This document shows, one piece after another, positions 1-7,965 of a stretch of 33,336 nt of DNA. Within the stretch, counting starts at the first letter, position 1. The number at the start of each line of letters is the position of its first letter. The stretch is taken from positions 1 through 33,336 of the forward strand of contig JAFDVU010000067.1 of assembly GCA_018268835.1 (NCBI GenBank). Direction: 5' to 3'. Origin of the DNA: Acidobacteriota bacterium. GTDB taxonomy: Bacteria > Acidobacteriota > Terriglobia > Bryobacterales > Bryobacteraceae. A program made the translations under genes and the position numbers. The notes under the pieces are model-generated. The model ran no database searches and was not told the DNA's origin. It was given only the letters and a program-made list of their open reading frames with translations.

Positions 1-1313
<1,313 letters not shown>

Positions 1314-1403
1314 AGATTCTCTTCCGGGGGAAGTGCCTTCGGTGGAGGGTAATCCAGCCGCGGCCGTTCCGAATGGAGCCAAAGGCGGGTTTGCCTTTTG
1401 CCC

Positions 1404-1432
1404 AGTGTACCGCGTCCACTACTATTAGACAA
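1404..1432 (-). promoter_or_regulatory. Probable gltB promoter
   Basis: Reading the minus strand, TTGTCT (1432-1427) and TACACT (1409-1404) are separated by 17 bp. Transcription would start near 1397 and give a leader of about 84 nt before the ATG at 1313, which has its own GGAAGAG ribosome site. The fit to the -35 consensus is only partial. Confidence 0.4.
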
Positions 1433-1443
1433 CAAGAAAAGAT

Positions 1444-1473
1444 TTGCTGGACAAAATCAGTGTCTCTTATGAT
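1444..1473 (+). promoter_or_regulatory. Probable promoter of the LysR-type gene, nearly leaderless
   Basis: TTGCTG (1444-1449), an 18-bp spacer and TATGAT (1468-1473). The GTG start at 1485 is only 11 nt after the -10 hexamer and has no Shine-Dalgarno, so the mRNA would carry a 5' leader of about 5 nt or less. An in-frame TGA at 1470-1472 rules out an earlier start. Confidence 0.5.
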
Positions 1474-1484
1474 ATTCTGACCGG

Positions 1485-2384
1485 GTGGCGCTTTTTGAAC
1501 ATAGACTTTTCAGGGAGATAGCTACCACCCGCAGCATGAGCCGGGCTGCCGAACACTGTGGTGTCAGTCAAAGCGCCGCCAGCCAGCACGTGCAGGAGGT
1601 GGAACGTCGCCTGGGCGTGACCCTGCTCGACCGTACGCGCCGTCCCCTGGAACTGACGCCCGCCGGACGCATATATCACGATTTCTGCCGCGAGATCCTG
1701 CGCCGCGAAGAGGAGTTCCTGCGAGCGCTGGAAGGCGTGAAAGGCGATGTCGAAGGCACGGTGCGTGTGGCGAGCATCTACTCCACCGGCTTGAGCGAGA
1801 TGAGCCACCTGCAGGAGGAGTTCAGCCGGCGCTATCCGGCGGCCACGCTGCACGTGGAATACATGCGTCCCGAGCACATCTACGAAGCCGTGCGCAACGA
1901 CACCGCGGACCTCGGGCTGGTCAGCTATCCGGAGCCGAACCGCGACGTCGCCGCGCTGCCCTGGCGCGAGGAGGAGATGTTCGTCGCGGTACCGCGGGCG
2001 CATCCTTTCGCGGCGCGCGCCGCGGTGGAGCCGGCGGAGTTGAACGGCAGCGACTTCATCGGTTTCGACGAGGACCTGCGCATCCGCCGCGAGATCGACC
2101 GCTTCTTCCGCGCGAACTCGATCGAGGTGCGGCTCGCGATGCACTTCGACAACATCCAGATGATTAAGGAAGCGGTGGCGCTTGGCAGCGGCATCAGCAT
2201 CCTGCCCGCGCGCACGATGCAGGCGGAGATCGCCCAGGGGCGCCTGGCGGCGGTGAAACTGAACGCGCCGGAACTGCTGCGTCCGGTCGGCATCGTGCAC
2301 CGCAAGCGCAAGAAGTTCAACCGCGCCGCGCAGGGATTCCTCGAAATGCTGGTGGGTTCGCCTTCGCCCGCCGGACGCGGCTGA
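1485..2384 (+). CDS. LysR-family transcriptional regulator, divergent from gltB
   Basis: A 299-residue LysR-type DNA-binding regulator of normal family length. The winged helix-turn-helix spans about residues 3-60 (REIATTRSMSRAAEHCGVSQ followed by SAASQHVQEVERRLGV, then LLDRTRRPLELTPAG). The effector-binding periplasmic-protein-like fold covers about 88-290, including VRVASIYSTGLSEM, DLGLVSYPEP and IKEAVALGSGISILPAR. The GTG start is forced by an upstream in-frame stop. The gene is divergent from gltB across 171 bp, the arrangement of gltC and gltAB in Bacillus, so it may control glutamate synthase and its own expression; that is inference from position. The effector is not evident. The C-terminus (GSPSPAGRG) is low-complexity and probably unstructured. 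Confidence 0.93.
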   Translation: MALFEHRLFREIATTRSMSRAAEHCGVSQSAASQHVQEVERRLGVTLLDRTRRPLELTPAGRIYHDFCREILRREEEFLRALEGVKGDVEGTVRVASIYSTGLSEMSHLQEEFSRRYPAATLHVEYMRPEHIYEAVRNDTADLGLVSYPEPNRDVAALPWREEEMFVAVPRAHPFAARAAVEPAELNGSDFIGFDEDLRIRREIDRFFRANSIEVRLAMHFDNIQMIKEAVALGSGISILPARTMQAEIAQGRLAAVKLNAPELLRPVGIVHRKRKKFNRAAQGFLEMLVGSPSPAGRG

Positions 2385-2725
2385 TCGCGGCGCTGCCGGC
2401 CGGCACAGCCGGCACACTTCCAGCAACTCCGCCCCTCCGGTAACTCGACCCTTGACTTCATATTAAGGCCCTATTATCTTTTTATCGGGGAAGGAGGAAT
2501 CGTGTCTCGCCTCCTACCGTTTGTGTCCGCCGGCTTCCGCACGCCCCGGCCCCAACTGGAAGATGCGGAGACCGATCGCGAAGATCCACCCAGGGAACAC
2601 GGTAGTGGTTCGGCAACTGATCCGGACGAGGGTTCGGTGCCAGTTGGACCGGCCACCGGCTCTGGCATCACCGTGGGTGCCTGAACGAATCAGGTTCAAC
2701 TTCGGATCGAAACAGGGAGAAGCAA
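2385..2725 (+). promoter_or_regulatory. 341-bp intergenic region: promoter and fold-prone leader of the TonB receptor
   Basis: No convincing gene lies here. After lysR there is a GC-rich hairpin (arms TGCCGGC 2394-2400 and GCCGGCA 2408-2414, no T-tract). A good promoter, TTGACT (2452-2457), 17 bp, TATCTT (2475-2480), would start RNA near 2487 and leave a leader of about 240 nt. In the leader, AGGAGG (2492-2497) can pair with CCTCCT (2510-2515) around a GTG at 2502 that opens a 60-codon frame ending at 2684; its coding status is doubtful. Further pairs are CAACTG (2614-2619) with CAGTTG (2641-2646), competing with TGCCAG (2638-2643) with CTGGCA (2662-2667), and CCTGA (2680-2684) with TCAGG (2690-2694), competing with TGAAC (2682-2686) with GTTCA (2694-2698). 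The receptor's own ribosome site AGGGAGAAG is at 2714-2722. I do not recognise a known riboswitch class. Confidence 0.5.
2452..2480 (+). promoter_or_regulatory. Promoter of the TonB-dependent receptor gene
   Basis: TTGACT (2452-2457) and TATCTT (2475-2480) with a 17-bp spacer, the best -35/-10 pair in the window. It lies in a locally AT-rich patch of otherwise GC-rich DNA. An overlapping TATTAT at 2472-2477 would give a 14-bp spacer and is less likely. Confidence 0.55.
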
Positions 2726-5700
2726 ATGAACCAAGCGTGTTTTCGTCGCGCGGGGTTCCTCGCGCTGACGCTCCTGCTCATAACCGGACTCGCTTTCGCG
2801 CAATCTGACCTCGGCTCCATTTCGGGATTCGTACGGGATCCTTCGGGTGCCGTCGTCCCCAACGCGAAGGTGACCGTCAAGAACCCAACCGGTCTCGAAC
2901 GACAAACAACCACCAACGAGTCCGGGTATTACACAGTGACCAACATCCCGCCGGCCTTCTACACGGTCAATGTCGAAGCCAGCGGATTCAAACGATACGA
3001 AAGCTCGCAGAACAAGCTCGATCCCAGCGCCGCACTCAGCCTCGATGTGGCGTTGACCGTCGGCACATCATCGGAAACCGTGACCGTGGTCGCGACAGCC
3101 GCCGCGCTGCAAACCGAATCGGCCGCGGTCCAGAAGGACGTCACCCGGGAACAGATCGACGCGCTCGAACTCAACGGCCGCAACCCGATCTCCATGGCGG
3201 CCCTGGTGCCCGGCGCCCGTGGTGGCAACCTCGCCGGTCTGAGTTTCAACTTCACGCAGGGGCCCAGCAATTTCAATGGCTCCCGTAACTGGGAGAACCT
3301 GATCACCTATGATGGAGCCCCGGCCACGCGCACCCGCGCCAACGGCACCAGTCTGGGCGCAGCCGACGTGGATTCCGTCTCCGAGATCCAGGTGCTCACC
3401 GCCAACTACGCTCCGGAATACGGGCGCACCTCCGGCGGGCAGATCCGCATCATCACCAGGAGCGGCGGACCCGAGTTTCACGGCGCGGTGTACGAGTACT
3501 TCCGCAACGACGCGCTCAACGCCAACACCTGGTCCCGCAACCTGAACGCCTCCACGGCCTTCGTCCCGCCCTTCCACTACAACCAGTTCGGCTACAACAT
3601 CGGCGGGCCGTTCTACATTCCGGACAAGTTCAACAAAGACAAGAGCAAATTCTTCTGGTACTGGGCTCAGGAATGGGTCCGCTACCGCTACACCGACACG
3701 GCCACCTGGACCGTCCCGAGCGACCTGATGCGCACGGGGAACTTCAGCGAACTGCTCAACCCGGCCAACTATTACTACGGCAAGGCCATGGCGATCAAGG
3801 ACCCCACCACTGGTGTGCCGTTTAGCGGCAACATCATTCCGGCGAACATGCTGAGTCCCAGCGGCCTGGGCATTCTCAAGGCCTATCCGCGGGCCAACTT
3901 CGCCGCCAACCCCATCGGCGTGAACGGCAACTTCTACACGGCCGCCACCCACCCCCAGAACCAGCGCAAGGATACGCTCGCGGTGGATATGAACCTGACG
4001 CCGAAACACCGTCTGCAATTCCGGCGCAACAACTATGCGTTCTGGGAATACCAGCCGCTGGACGGCACCCCCACCCTCACGCCGAAGTACTTTAACCGCC
4101 CCAACCAGACGAACTCCCTCGACTATGTCTGGACCATCACCCCCACCATGGTGAACGAGGTATTGGTCACTGCCAGCCTGGACGATGTCTATATTCCGGT
4201 GGACGAAGCGCATTTCTTCGACCGCACCACCGCGGGCATCAACTACCCGTATATCTTCCCCGCCGGCAAAATGATCCCGACCCGCATCCCGAGCGCGAAC
4301 ATCACCAACTTCAACGGCCTTAACGGAGGACCGTATCCCTCCCACTCCTCGGGCCCGATCTACACCCTTTCCGAAAGCTTTACATGGGTGCACGCGAGCC
4401 ATACGATGAAGTTCGGCTTCGCCTTCGAGCGCTCCGGCGAGAACGATAACGACGAGATCAACGTCAGCGCCTGCCCGACCTGCACCAACAACCAGAACGG
4501 CCAGTTCCTGTTCACCGACGGCCGCTCCGGACAGCCCTCTTCGGGCGTCGCCGCGGCCAACACCGCTTTGGGTCTCTTCGACACCTACTCGGAGTTGGGA
4601 CAGCGCGCCTACACCCTGTTCCGCAGCAACATGTATGAATGGTTCGCCCAGGATAGCTGGAAGGCCAGCCAGAAACTGACCCTGACCTACGGCCTGCGCT
4701 GGACCATCAACTACCCCTACCAGGCGCTCTGGCGCAACATGTCGGTGTTCGATCCCACCCTGTACGATCCCGGCAAGGCAGTGACGGTCGATTCCCAAAC
4801 CGGCCGGATCTTGCCCAATTCCGGCGACCGCTACAACGGCATGGTGATTCCAGGAACCTCGTGGCCCTCCTCGGCCCAGGGACGTTTTCCGGAAGCCACC
4901 GCCGGGACATACGACTACCTGTTCCGCAACGGCGTTCGTCCCCCGTATTTCTCCAACGTCCAATCCAAGACGCCGCAGCCGCGTCTGGGGGTCGCCTATC
5001 AGATCAATGAGAAGACCGTGGTTCGCGCCGGCGCCGGGAGGTTTTTCACCCGTAACGGCGTCAGCGACTCCATCTTCCTTGGCGGCAATCCTCCATTCCA
5101 GCCGACGGCCAACGTCTCGTTCGGAAACGTGGACAACCCGGGCGGCACGTCCACCAACCTGCTGCCTCTTACCGTAACCACCTACCCGTTGATTCAGAAC
5201 AACCCCGAAGCCTGGAACTGGAACGTGACGGTGGAGCGCAATCTCCCCTGGAAGACGATTGCCAGCATCGCGTATGTCGGCCGTCGAGGTATTCATCTGG
5301 GGCGCGAGGTCAACATCAATCAGCCGACCCTCGCGGTGGTCGCCGCCAATCCCGGCGTGAATCTGGATTCGCTGCGGCCCTACAAGGGCTACAACTCCAT
5401 CCGCTCCAGCCAGAATGTGGCCTCCTCGCGGTATAACAGCCTACAGTTGACCTGGAACCGCCGCATGTCCCAGGGACTCATGTTCGGCCTGTCGTACACC
5501 TACTCGAAGAGCATGGACGACGGCTCCGGTTACCGTGACATCCTGCCGAACGCCTACTGGGCACACAACCTCTGGGCCCTGTCGGCGTTCGATGTCACCC
5601 ACATGATGATGATCAACTACCTCTACGAACTGCCGTTCCTCCGCTCCAACAAACAACTGGCCGGCAAACTCCTCGGCGGTTGGCAGATCAGCGGCATCAC

Positions 5701-6187
5701 ACAGCTTCAAACCGGCACCTCCTGCGCCGCCGTTGTCAACACCGACTACGCCGGCGTAGGCATGGACGGCAACATGAACGATTGCGGAGGCGCCGGACAA
5801 TTATGGGCCATGAGCACTACCCCCACGGTGCTCGGCAACTTCGCCTCCGGAGGCAGCGCCGATACGCGCCTCTGGTTCCAGACCACCAACTCCGACGGCA
5901 CCCCGATCTTCACCGCTCCGGCCAAAGGCACCTTCGTCACCGGACCGGCCAGCCGCAACTTCGTACACAACCCGGGGTTGATCAACTTCAACATCGGCCT
6001 GTACAAGAAATTCGCCGTCACAGAGCGGACCGGCTTCCAGTTCCGCGCCGAGGCCTTCAACGCCTTCAACCACCCGAACCTGAGCGGCGCCGGGTACAAC
6101 CCCAATAACCTGGCGACCTTCGGCAAAGTCACCACCAAGACCGGCGACGTGCGCAACCTGCAACTCTCTTTGCGCTTTTACTTCTAA
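2726..6187 (+). CDS. Oar-like TonB-dependent outer-membrane receptor with carboxypeptidase-regulatory-like domain
   Basis: A 1,153-residue outer-membrane receptor of the type greatly expanded in Acidobacteriota. A Sec signal peptide (MNQACFRRAGFLALTLLLIT, cut near AFAQ/S) is followed by a carboxypeptidase-regulatory-like beta-sandwich at about residues 28-110 (GSISGFVRDPSGAVVPNAKV, GYYTVTNIPPAFYTVNV). A plug domain follows at about 115-240 (VTREQIDALELNGRNPISM, EIQVLTANYAPEYGR, TSGGQIRIITRSG), and then a long beta-barrel rich in aromatic/Asn strands ending in NLQLSLRFYF. The C-terminal aromatic residue fits outer-membrane assembly. Start ATG 2726 has the AGGGAGAAG ribosome site. Such receptors import large substrates such as glycan fragments with TonB energy; the substrate cannot be read from sequence. 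It is monocistronic, ending at the terminator at 6200-6242, so a link to the pectin genes downstream is only possible. Confidence 0.95.
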   Translation: MNQACFRRAGFLALTLLLITGLAFAQSDLGSISGFVRDPSGAVVPNAKVTVKNPTGLERQTTTNESGYYTVTNIPPAFYTVNVEASGFKRYESSQNKLDPSAALSLDVALTVGTSSETVTVVATAAALQTESAAVQKDVTREQIDALELNGRNPISMAALVPGARGGNLAGLSFNFTQGPSNFNGSRNWENLITYDGAPATRTRANGTSLGAADVDSVSEIQVLTANYAPEYGRTSGGQIRIITRSGGPEFHGAVYEYFRNDALNANTWSRNLNASTAFVPPFHYNQFGYNIGGPFYIPDKFNKDKSKFFWYWAQEWVRYRYTDTATWTVPSDLMRTGNFSELLNPANYYYGKAMAIKDPTTGVPFSGNIIPANMLSPSGLGILKAYPRANFAANPIGVNGNFYTAATHPQNQRKDTLAVDMNLTPKHRLQFRRNNYAFWEYQPLDGTPTLTPKYFNRPNQTNSLDYVWTITPTMVNEVLVTASLDDVYIPVDEAHFFDRTTAGINYPYIFPAGKMIPTRIPSANITNFNGLNGGPYPSHSSGPIYTLSESFTWVHASHTMKFGFAFERSGENDNDEINVSACPTCTNNQNGQFLFTDGRSGQPSSGVAAANTALGLFDTYSELGQRAYTLFRSNMYEWFAQDSWKASQKLTLTYGLRWTINYPYQALWRNMSVFDPTLYDPGKAVTVDSQTGRILPNSGDRYNGMVIPGTSWPSSAQGRFPEATAGTYDYLFRNGVRPPYFSNVQSKTPQPRLGVAYQINEKTVVRAGAGRFFTRNGVSDSIFLGGNPPFQPTANVSFGNVDNPGGTSTNLLPLTVTTYPLIQNNPEAWNWNVTVERNLPWKTIASIAYVGRRGIHLGREVNINQPTLAVVAANPGVNLDSLRPYKGYNSIRSSQNVASSRYNSLQLTWNRRMSQGLMFGLSYTYSKSMDDGSGYRDILPNAYWAHNLWALSAFDVTHMMMINYLYELPFLRSNKQLAGKLLGGWQISGITQLQTGTSCAAVVNTDYAGVGMDGNMNDCGGAGQLWAMSTTPTVLGNFASGGSADTRLWFQTTNSDGTPIFTAPAKGTFVTGPASRNFVHNPGLINFNIGLYKKFAVTERTGFQFRAEAFNAFNHPNLSGAGYNPNNLATFGKVTTKTGDVRNLQLSLRFYF

Positions 6188-6199
6188 TCCCTCTCTCTT

Positions 6200-6242
6200 C
6201 CGGCGGGGTGGTCGGTACGAGAACCATCCCGCCGGGATTTTT
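6200..6242 (+). terminator. Intrinsic terminator of the TonB receptor gene
   Basis: Thirteen-base arms 6200-6212 (CCGGCGGGGTGGT) and 6223-6235 (ACCATCCCGCCGG) pair with one G-U, leaving a 10-nt loop. The stem is followed by GA and a TTTTT run at 6238-6242. It sits 13 nt after the stop codon. Confidence 0.9.
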
Positions 6243-6248
6243 GGTGTC

Positions 6249-6277
6249 TTGCTTCCGGCCCCGGAGAGGCGTAGTGT
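6249..6277 (+). promoter_or_regulatory. Possible promoter of the YkgJ-like gene
   Basis: TTGCTT (6249-6254), 17 bp, TAGTGT (6272-6277). The GTG start at 6285 begins 7 nt after the -10 hexamer, which would give a leaderless mRNA. The -10 match is weak. Confidence 0.3.
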
Positions 6278-6284
6278 TTGAGGC

Positions 6285-6881
6285 GTGGTGACCGATCTCG
6301 GCGAAGTATTCCGGCTCGGGACCGCGAAGGCCGGCGAAAATCTGGCGTTCCGCCGCTACCTTTCCGCGCACCACTACCCCGACGGCCCGTTTCAGATCGT
6401 CGCCGGCGAAGTCCAGCAACACGTGGATTGCACGGCGTGCGCCAACTGCTGCCGCCATTCGGTGGTTTCCGTCACGCACGGCGAGATCGAAGCCATCGCG
6501 CGGCATCTGGGCGTCGCGCACGAAGAAGTGGTCCGCCGCTACACGGTGACCGATCCCGGCGCTCCCGCGCTACGCATACTGGCGGGATCGCAGGACGCCT
6601 GCGTGTTCCTCATGGGCAACCTGTGCACGGTCTACGACGCGCGGCCCAAGGCGTGCCGCGAGTTTCCGCACGTCGCCATGGGCACGCACTCCCTTGGCGC
6701 GCGGCCTTCGTCGCTGGCGCGCTGGGCCGCACTGTGCCCCATCATCTATAACGCGCTCGAAGAGTACAAGCACCGCACCGGCTACCACCCGCACGAGCCG
6801 TCATACCTTGACGAACCATCCGCGCCGGTACATCACATACGAGATCCCGTACATCACGAGCATGTACGTGACCGCGAATAG
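6285..6881 (+). CDS. YkgJ-family cysteine-cluster protein
   Basis: A 198-residue soluble protein of the YkgJ (zinc- or iron-chelating CxxCxxCC) family. The cluster CTACANCC is at about residues 49-56, and the second half carries DACVFL, NLCTVYDARPKACREFP and a later Cys in AALCPIIY, the usual family pattern. These cysteines are thought to bind a metal or Fe-S cluster; the biochemical role is unsettled. Two in-frame GTG codons at 6285 and 6288 compete as start, and neither has a clear ribosome site. The gene is convergent with the membrane acyltransferase downstream and its last 27 codons overlap that gene antisense by 81 bp. The His-rich tail (PVHHIRDPVHHEHVRDRE) lies wholly in the overlap and may be a read-through extension peculiar to this genome. 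Confidence 0.85.
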   Translation: MVTDLGEVFRLGTAKAGENLAFRRYLSAHHYPDGPFQIVAGEVQQHVDCTACANCCRHSVVSVTHGEIEAIARHLGVAHEEVVRRYTVTDPGAPALRILAGSQDACVFLMGNLCTVYDARPKACREFPHVAMGTHSLGARPSSLARWAALCPIIYNALEEYKHRTGYHPHEPSYLDEPSAPVHHIRDPVHHEHVRDRE

Positions 6882-7892
6882 CAGCGAGGCGTTGTTCGGC
6901 GATGCCAGCGGTACGAAGACCGCCTGGTAGATCGGGTCGCGCCAGCCGAGCAGAGACAGGATCGGCTCCAGGAACTCCGAGGCCAGGTACACGACGATGG
7001 CGTTCATCCCCAGGATCTCCAGCGGGCGCACCGCGCGCCGCCGCCCGAGATGATCCACGAACCACAGGAAGCCTGCGAACATCACGAAGTCCAGCCCCGC
7101 CATGAAGAGGGAGAACGACGTGGTCCACAGCTTCTTGTTGATCGGCATCCACGTGTTGCAGATCAGTCCGAGCGCGATCAGCGCGTTGCCCGCCACGAAG
7201 AACCACACCGTGCGCTCGGCGAACTCCTTCTTCGCCCGCAGCAGTTCCCCCGCCAGCACCCCGAACAGCGCCGTCGCGATCGCCGGCAGCGTGCTCACGA
7301 TTCCCTCCGGATCCCACGTCTTCGTCGGCGCGTAGTTGTGCGCCCCCAGCACCAGGTGATCCACATAGTGGGCGAGGTTGCGTTCCACGTCGAGGTGTCC
7401 GGCGCCGTAGCCAGGCACCGGCACCAGCATCATGAGCATCCAGTAAGTGGTGAGCAGCCCCGCGATCCACAGGATCTGCCCGCGCAGTTTTGTCGTCAGG
7501 TAAATGGCGGCTGCCGCCGTGTAACAGATGGCGATGCGCTGCAGCACCCCCATCAGGCGCAGCGTGGAGAGGTTGTAGTAGGGGAAACCGTAGAGCAGCA
7601 GCCCGAGGCAGTACAGAATCACCGCGCGGCGCAGCACCTGCAGGAACAGGCGCGAGCGCGGCACGCCGGCGGCTACGCGCTTGCCGAGCGAGAGCGTCAT
7701 CGCCACCCCGACAATCCACAAAAACGACGGGAAGACCACGTCCGTGATCGTCCACCCGTCCCAGGCCGAGTGCTGCAGCGGGGCGTAGGTGTGACGCCCG
7801 TCGCCGGCGGTGTTGACGATGATCATGAGCGCGATCGTCGCCCCGCGGAACGCATCGAGCGAGTGCAGGCGGGTGGAGGCGGGCTTATCCAT
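6801..7892 (-). CDS. Membrane acyltransferase of the HGSNAT / DUF5009 (NagX-like) family
   Basis: A 363-residue polytopic inner-membrane protein with about 10 hydrophobic segments. The N-terminus RLHSLDAFRGATIALMIIVN, then QHSAWDGWTITDVVFPSFLW, match heparan-alpha-glucosaminide N-acetyltransferase-type proteins. His41 corresponds to the histidine that is acetylated in transfer of acetyl groups from cytosolic acetyl-CoA to an amino sugar across the membrane. LGMNAIVVYLASE near the C-terminus is also typical. The ATG at 7892 gives the canonical MDKPASTRLHSLDAFRG start; an extension upstream to 7979 would cross the promoter and lacks family similarity. Bacterial members are usually assigned to amino-sugar acetylation, but the substrate here is unknown. 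It diverges from the NtrY-like kinase and converges on the YkgJ-like gene with an 81-bp overlap. Confidence 0.9.
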   Translation of the reverse strand: MDKPASTRLHSLDAFRGATIALMIIVNTAGDGRHTYAPLQHSAWDGWTITDVVFPSFLWIVGVAMTLSLGKRVAAGVPRSRLFLQVLRRAVILYCLGLLLYGFPYYNLSTLRLMGVLQRIAICYTAAAAIYLTTKLRGQILWIAGLLTTYWMLMMLVPVPGYGAGHLDVERNLAHYVDHLVLGAHNYAPTKTWDPEGIVSTLPAIATALFGVLAGELLRAKKEFAERTVWFFVAGNALIALGLICNTWMPINKKLWTTSFSLFMAGLDFVMFAGFLWFVDHLGRRRAVRPLEILGMNAIVVYLASEFLEPILSLLGWRDPIYQAVFVPLASPNNASLLFAVTYMLVMYGISYVMYRRGWFVKV

Positions 7893-7903
7893 GCAGGGAA
7901 TCT

Positions 7904-7946
7904 TATAATATCGCGTACCGCCACGGGCCGGACCCCTACGTATAAT
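7904..7946 (+). promoter_or_regulatory. Divergent promoter region between the acyltransferase and ntrY-like genes
   Basis: This 73-bp intergenic region has two -10-like boxes. One at 7904-7910 is nearly symmetric: TATAAT on plus (7904-7909) and TATTAT on minus (7910-7905), the latter 12 nt from the acyltransferase ATG. The other is a perfect TATAAT at 7941-7946, 19 nt before the GTG of the histidine kinase. No good -35 is visible for any of them. Confidence 0.45.
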
Positions 7947-7965
7947 CGAAGATAGACCCGGTTCC

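Noticed and set aside
1421..1450. GltC-like or other LysR operator between gltB and lysR
   Set aside because: No convincing T-N11-A dyad or repeat could be picked out by eye, so no operator is reported.
2394..2414. Hairpin after lysR (TGCCGGC, 7-nt loop, GCCGGCA) as an intrinsic terminator
   Set aside because: No T-run follows; it may be a chance GC-rich palindrome or a small repeat.
2502..2684. 60-codon frame with GTG start behind AGGAGG in the TonB leader
   Set aside because: The ribosome site is well placed, but the peptide has no recognisable domain, its composition is unlike that of proteins, and the region is better explained as a structured leader. Kept only as a note in the leader entry.
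3068..5296. 742-codon open frame on the minus strand across the TonB receptor gene
   Set aside because: It is fully antisense to a convincing receptor gene, its translation is low-complexity (Gly/Val/Arg-rich) with no domain, and long antisense frames are expected at this GC content.
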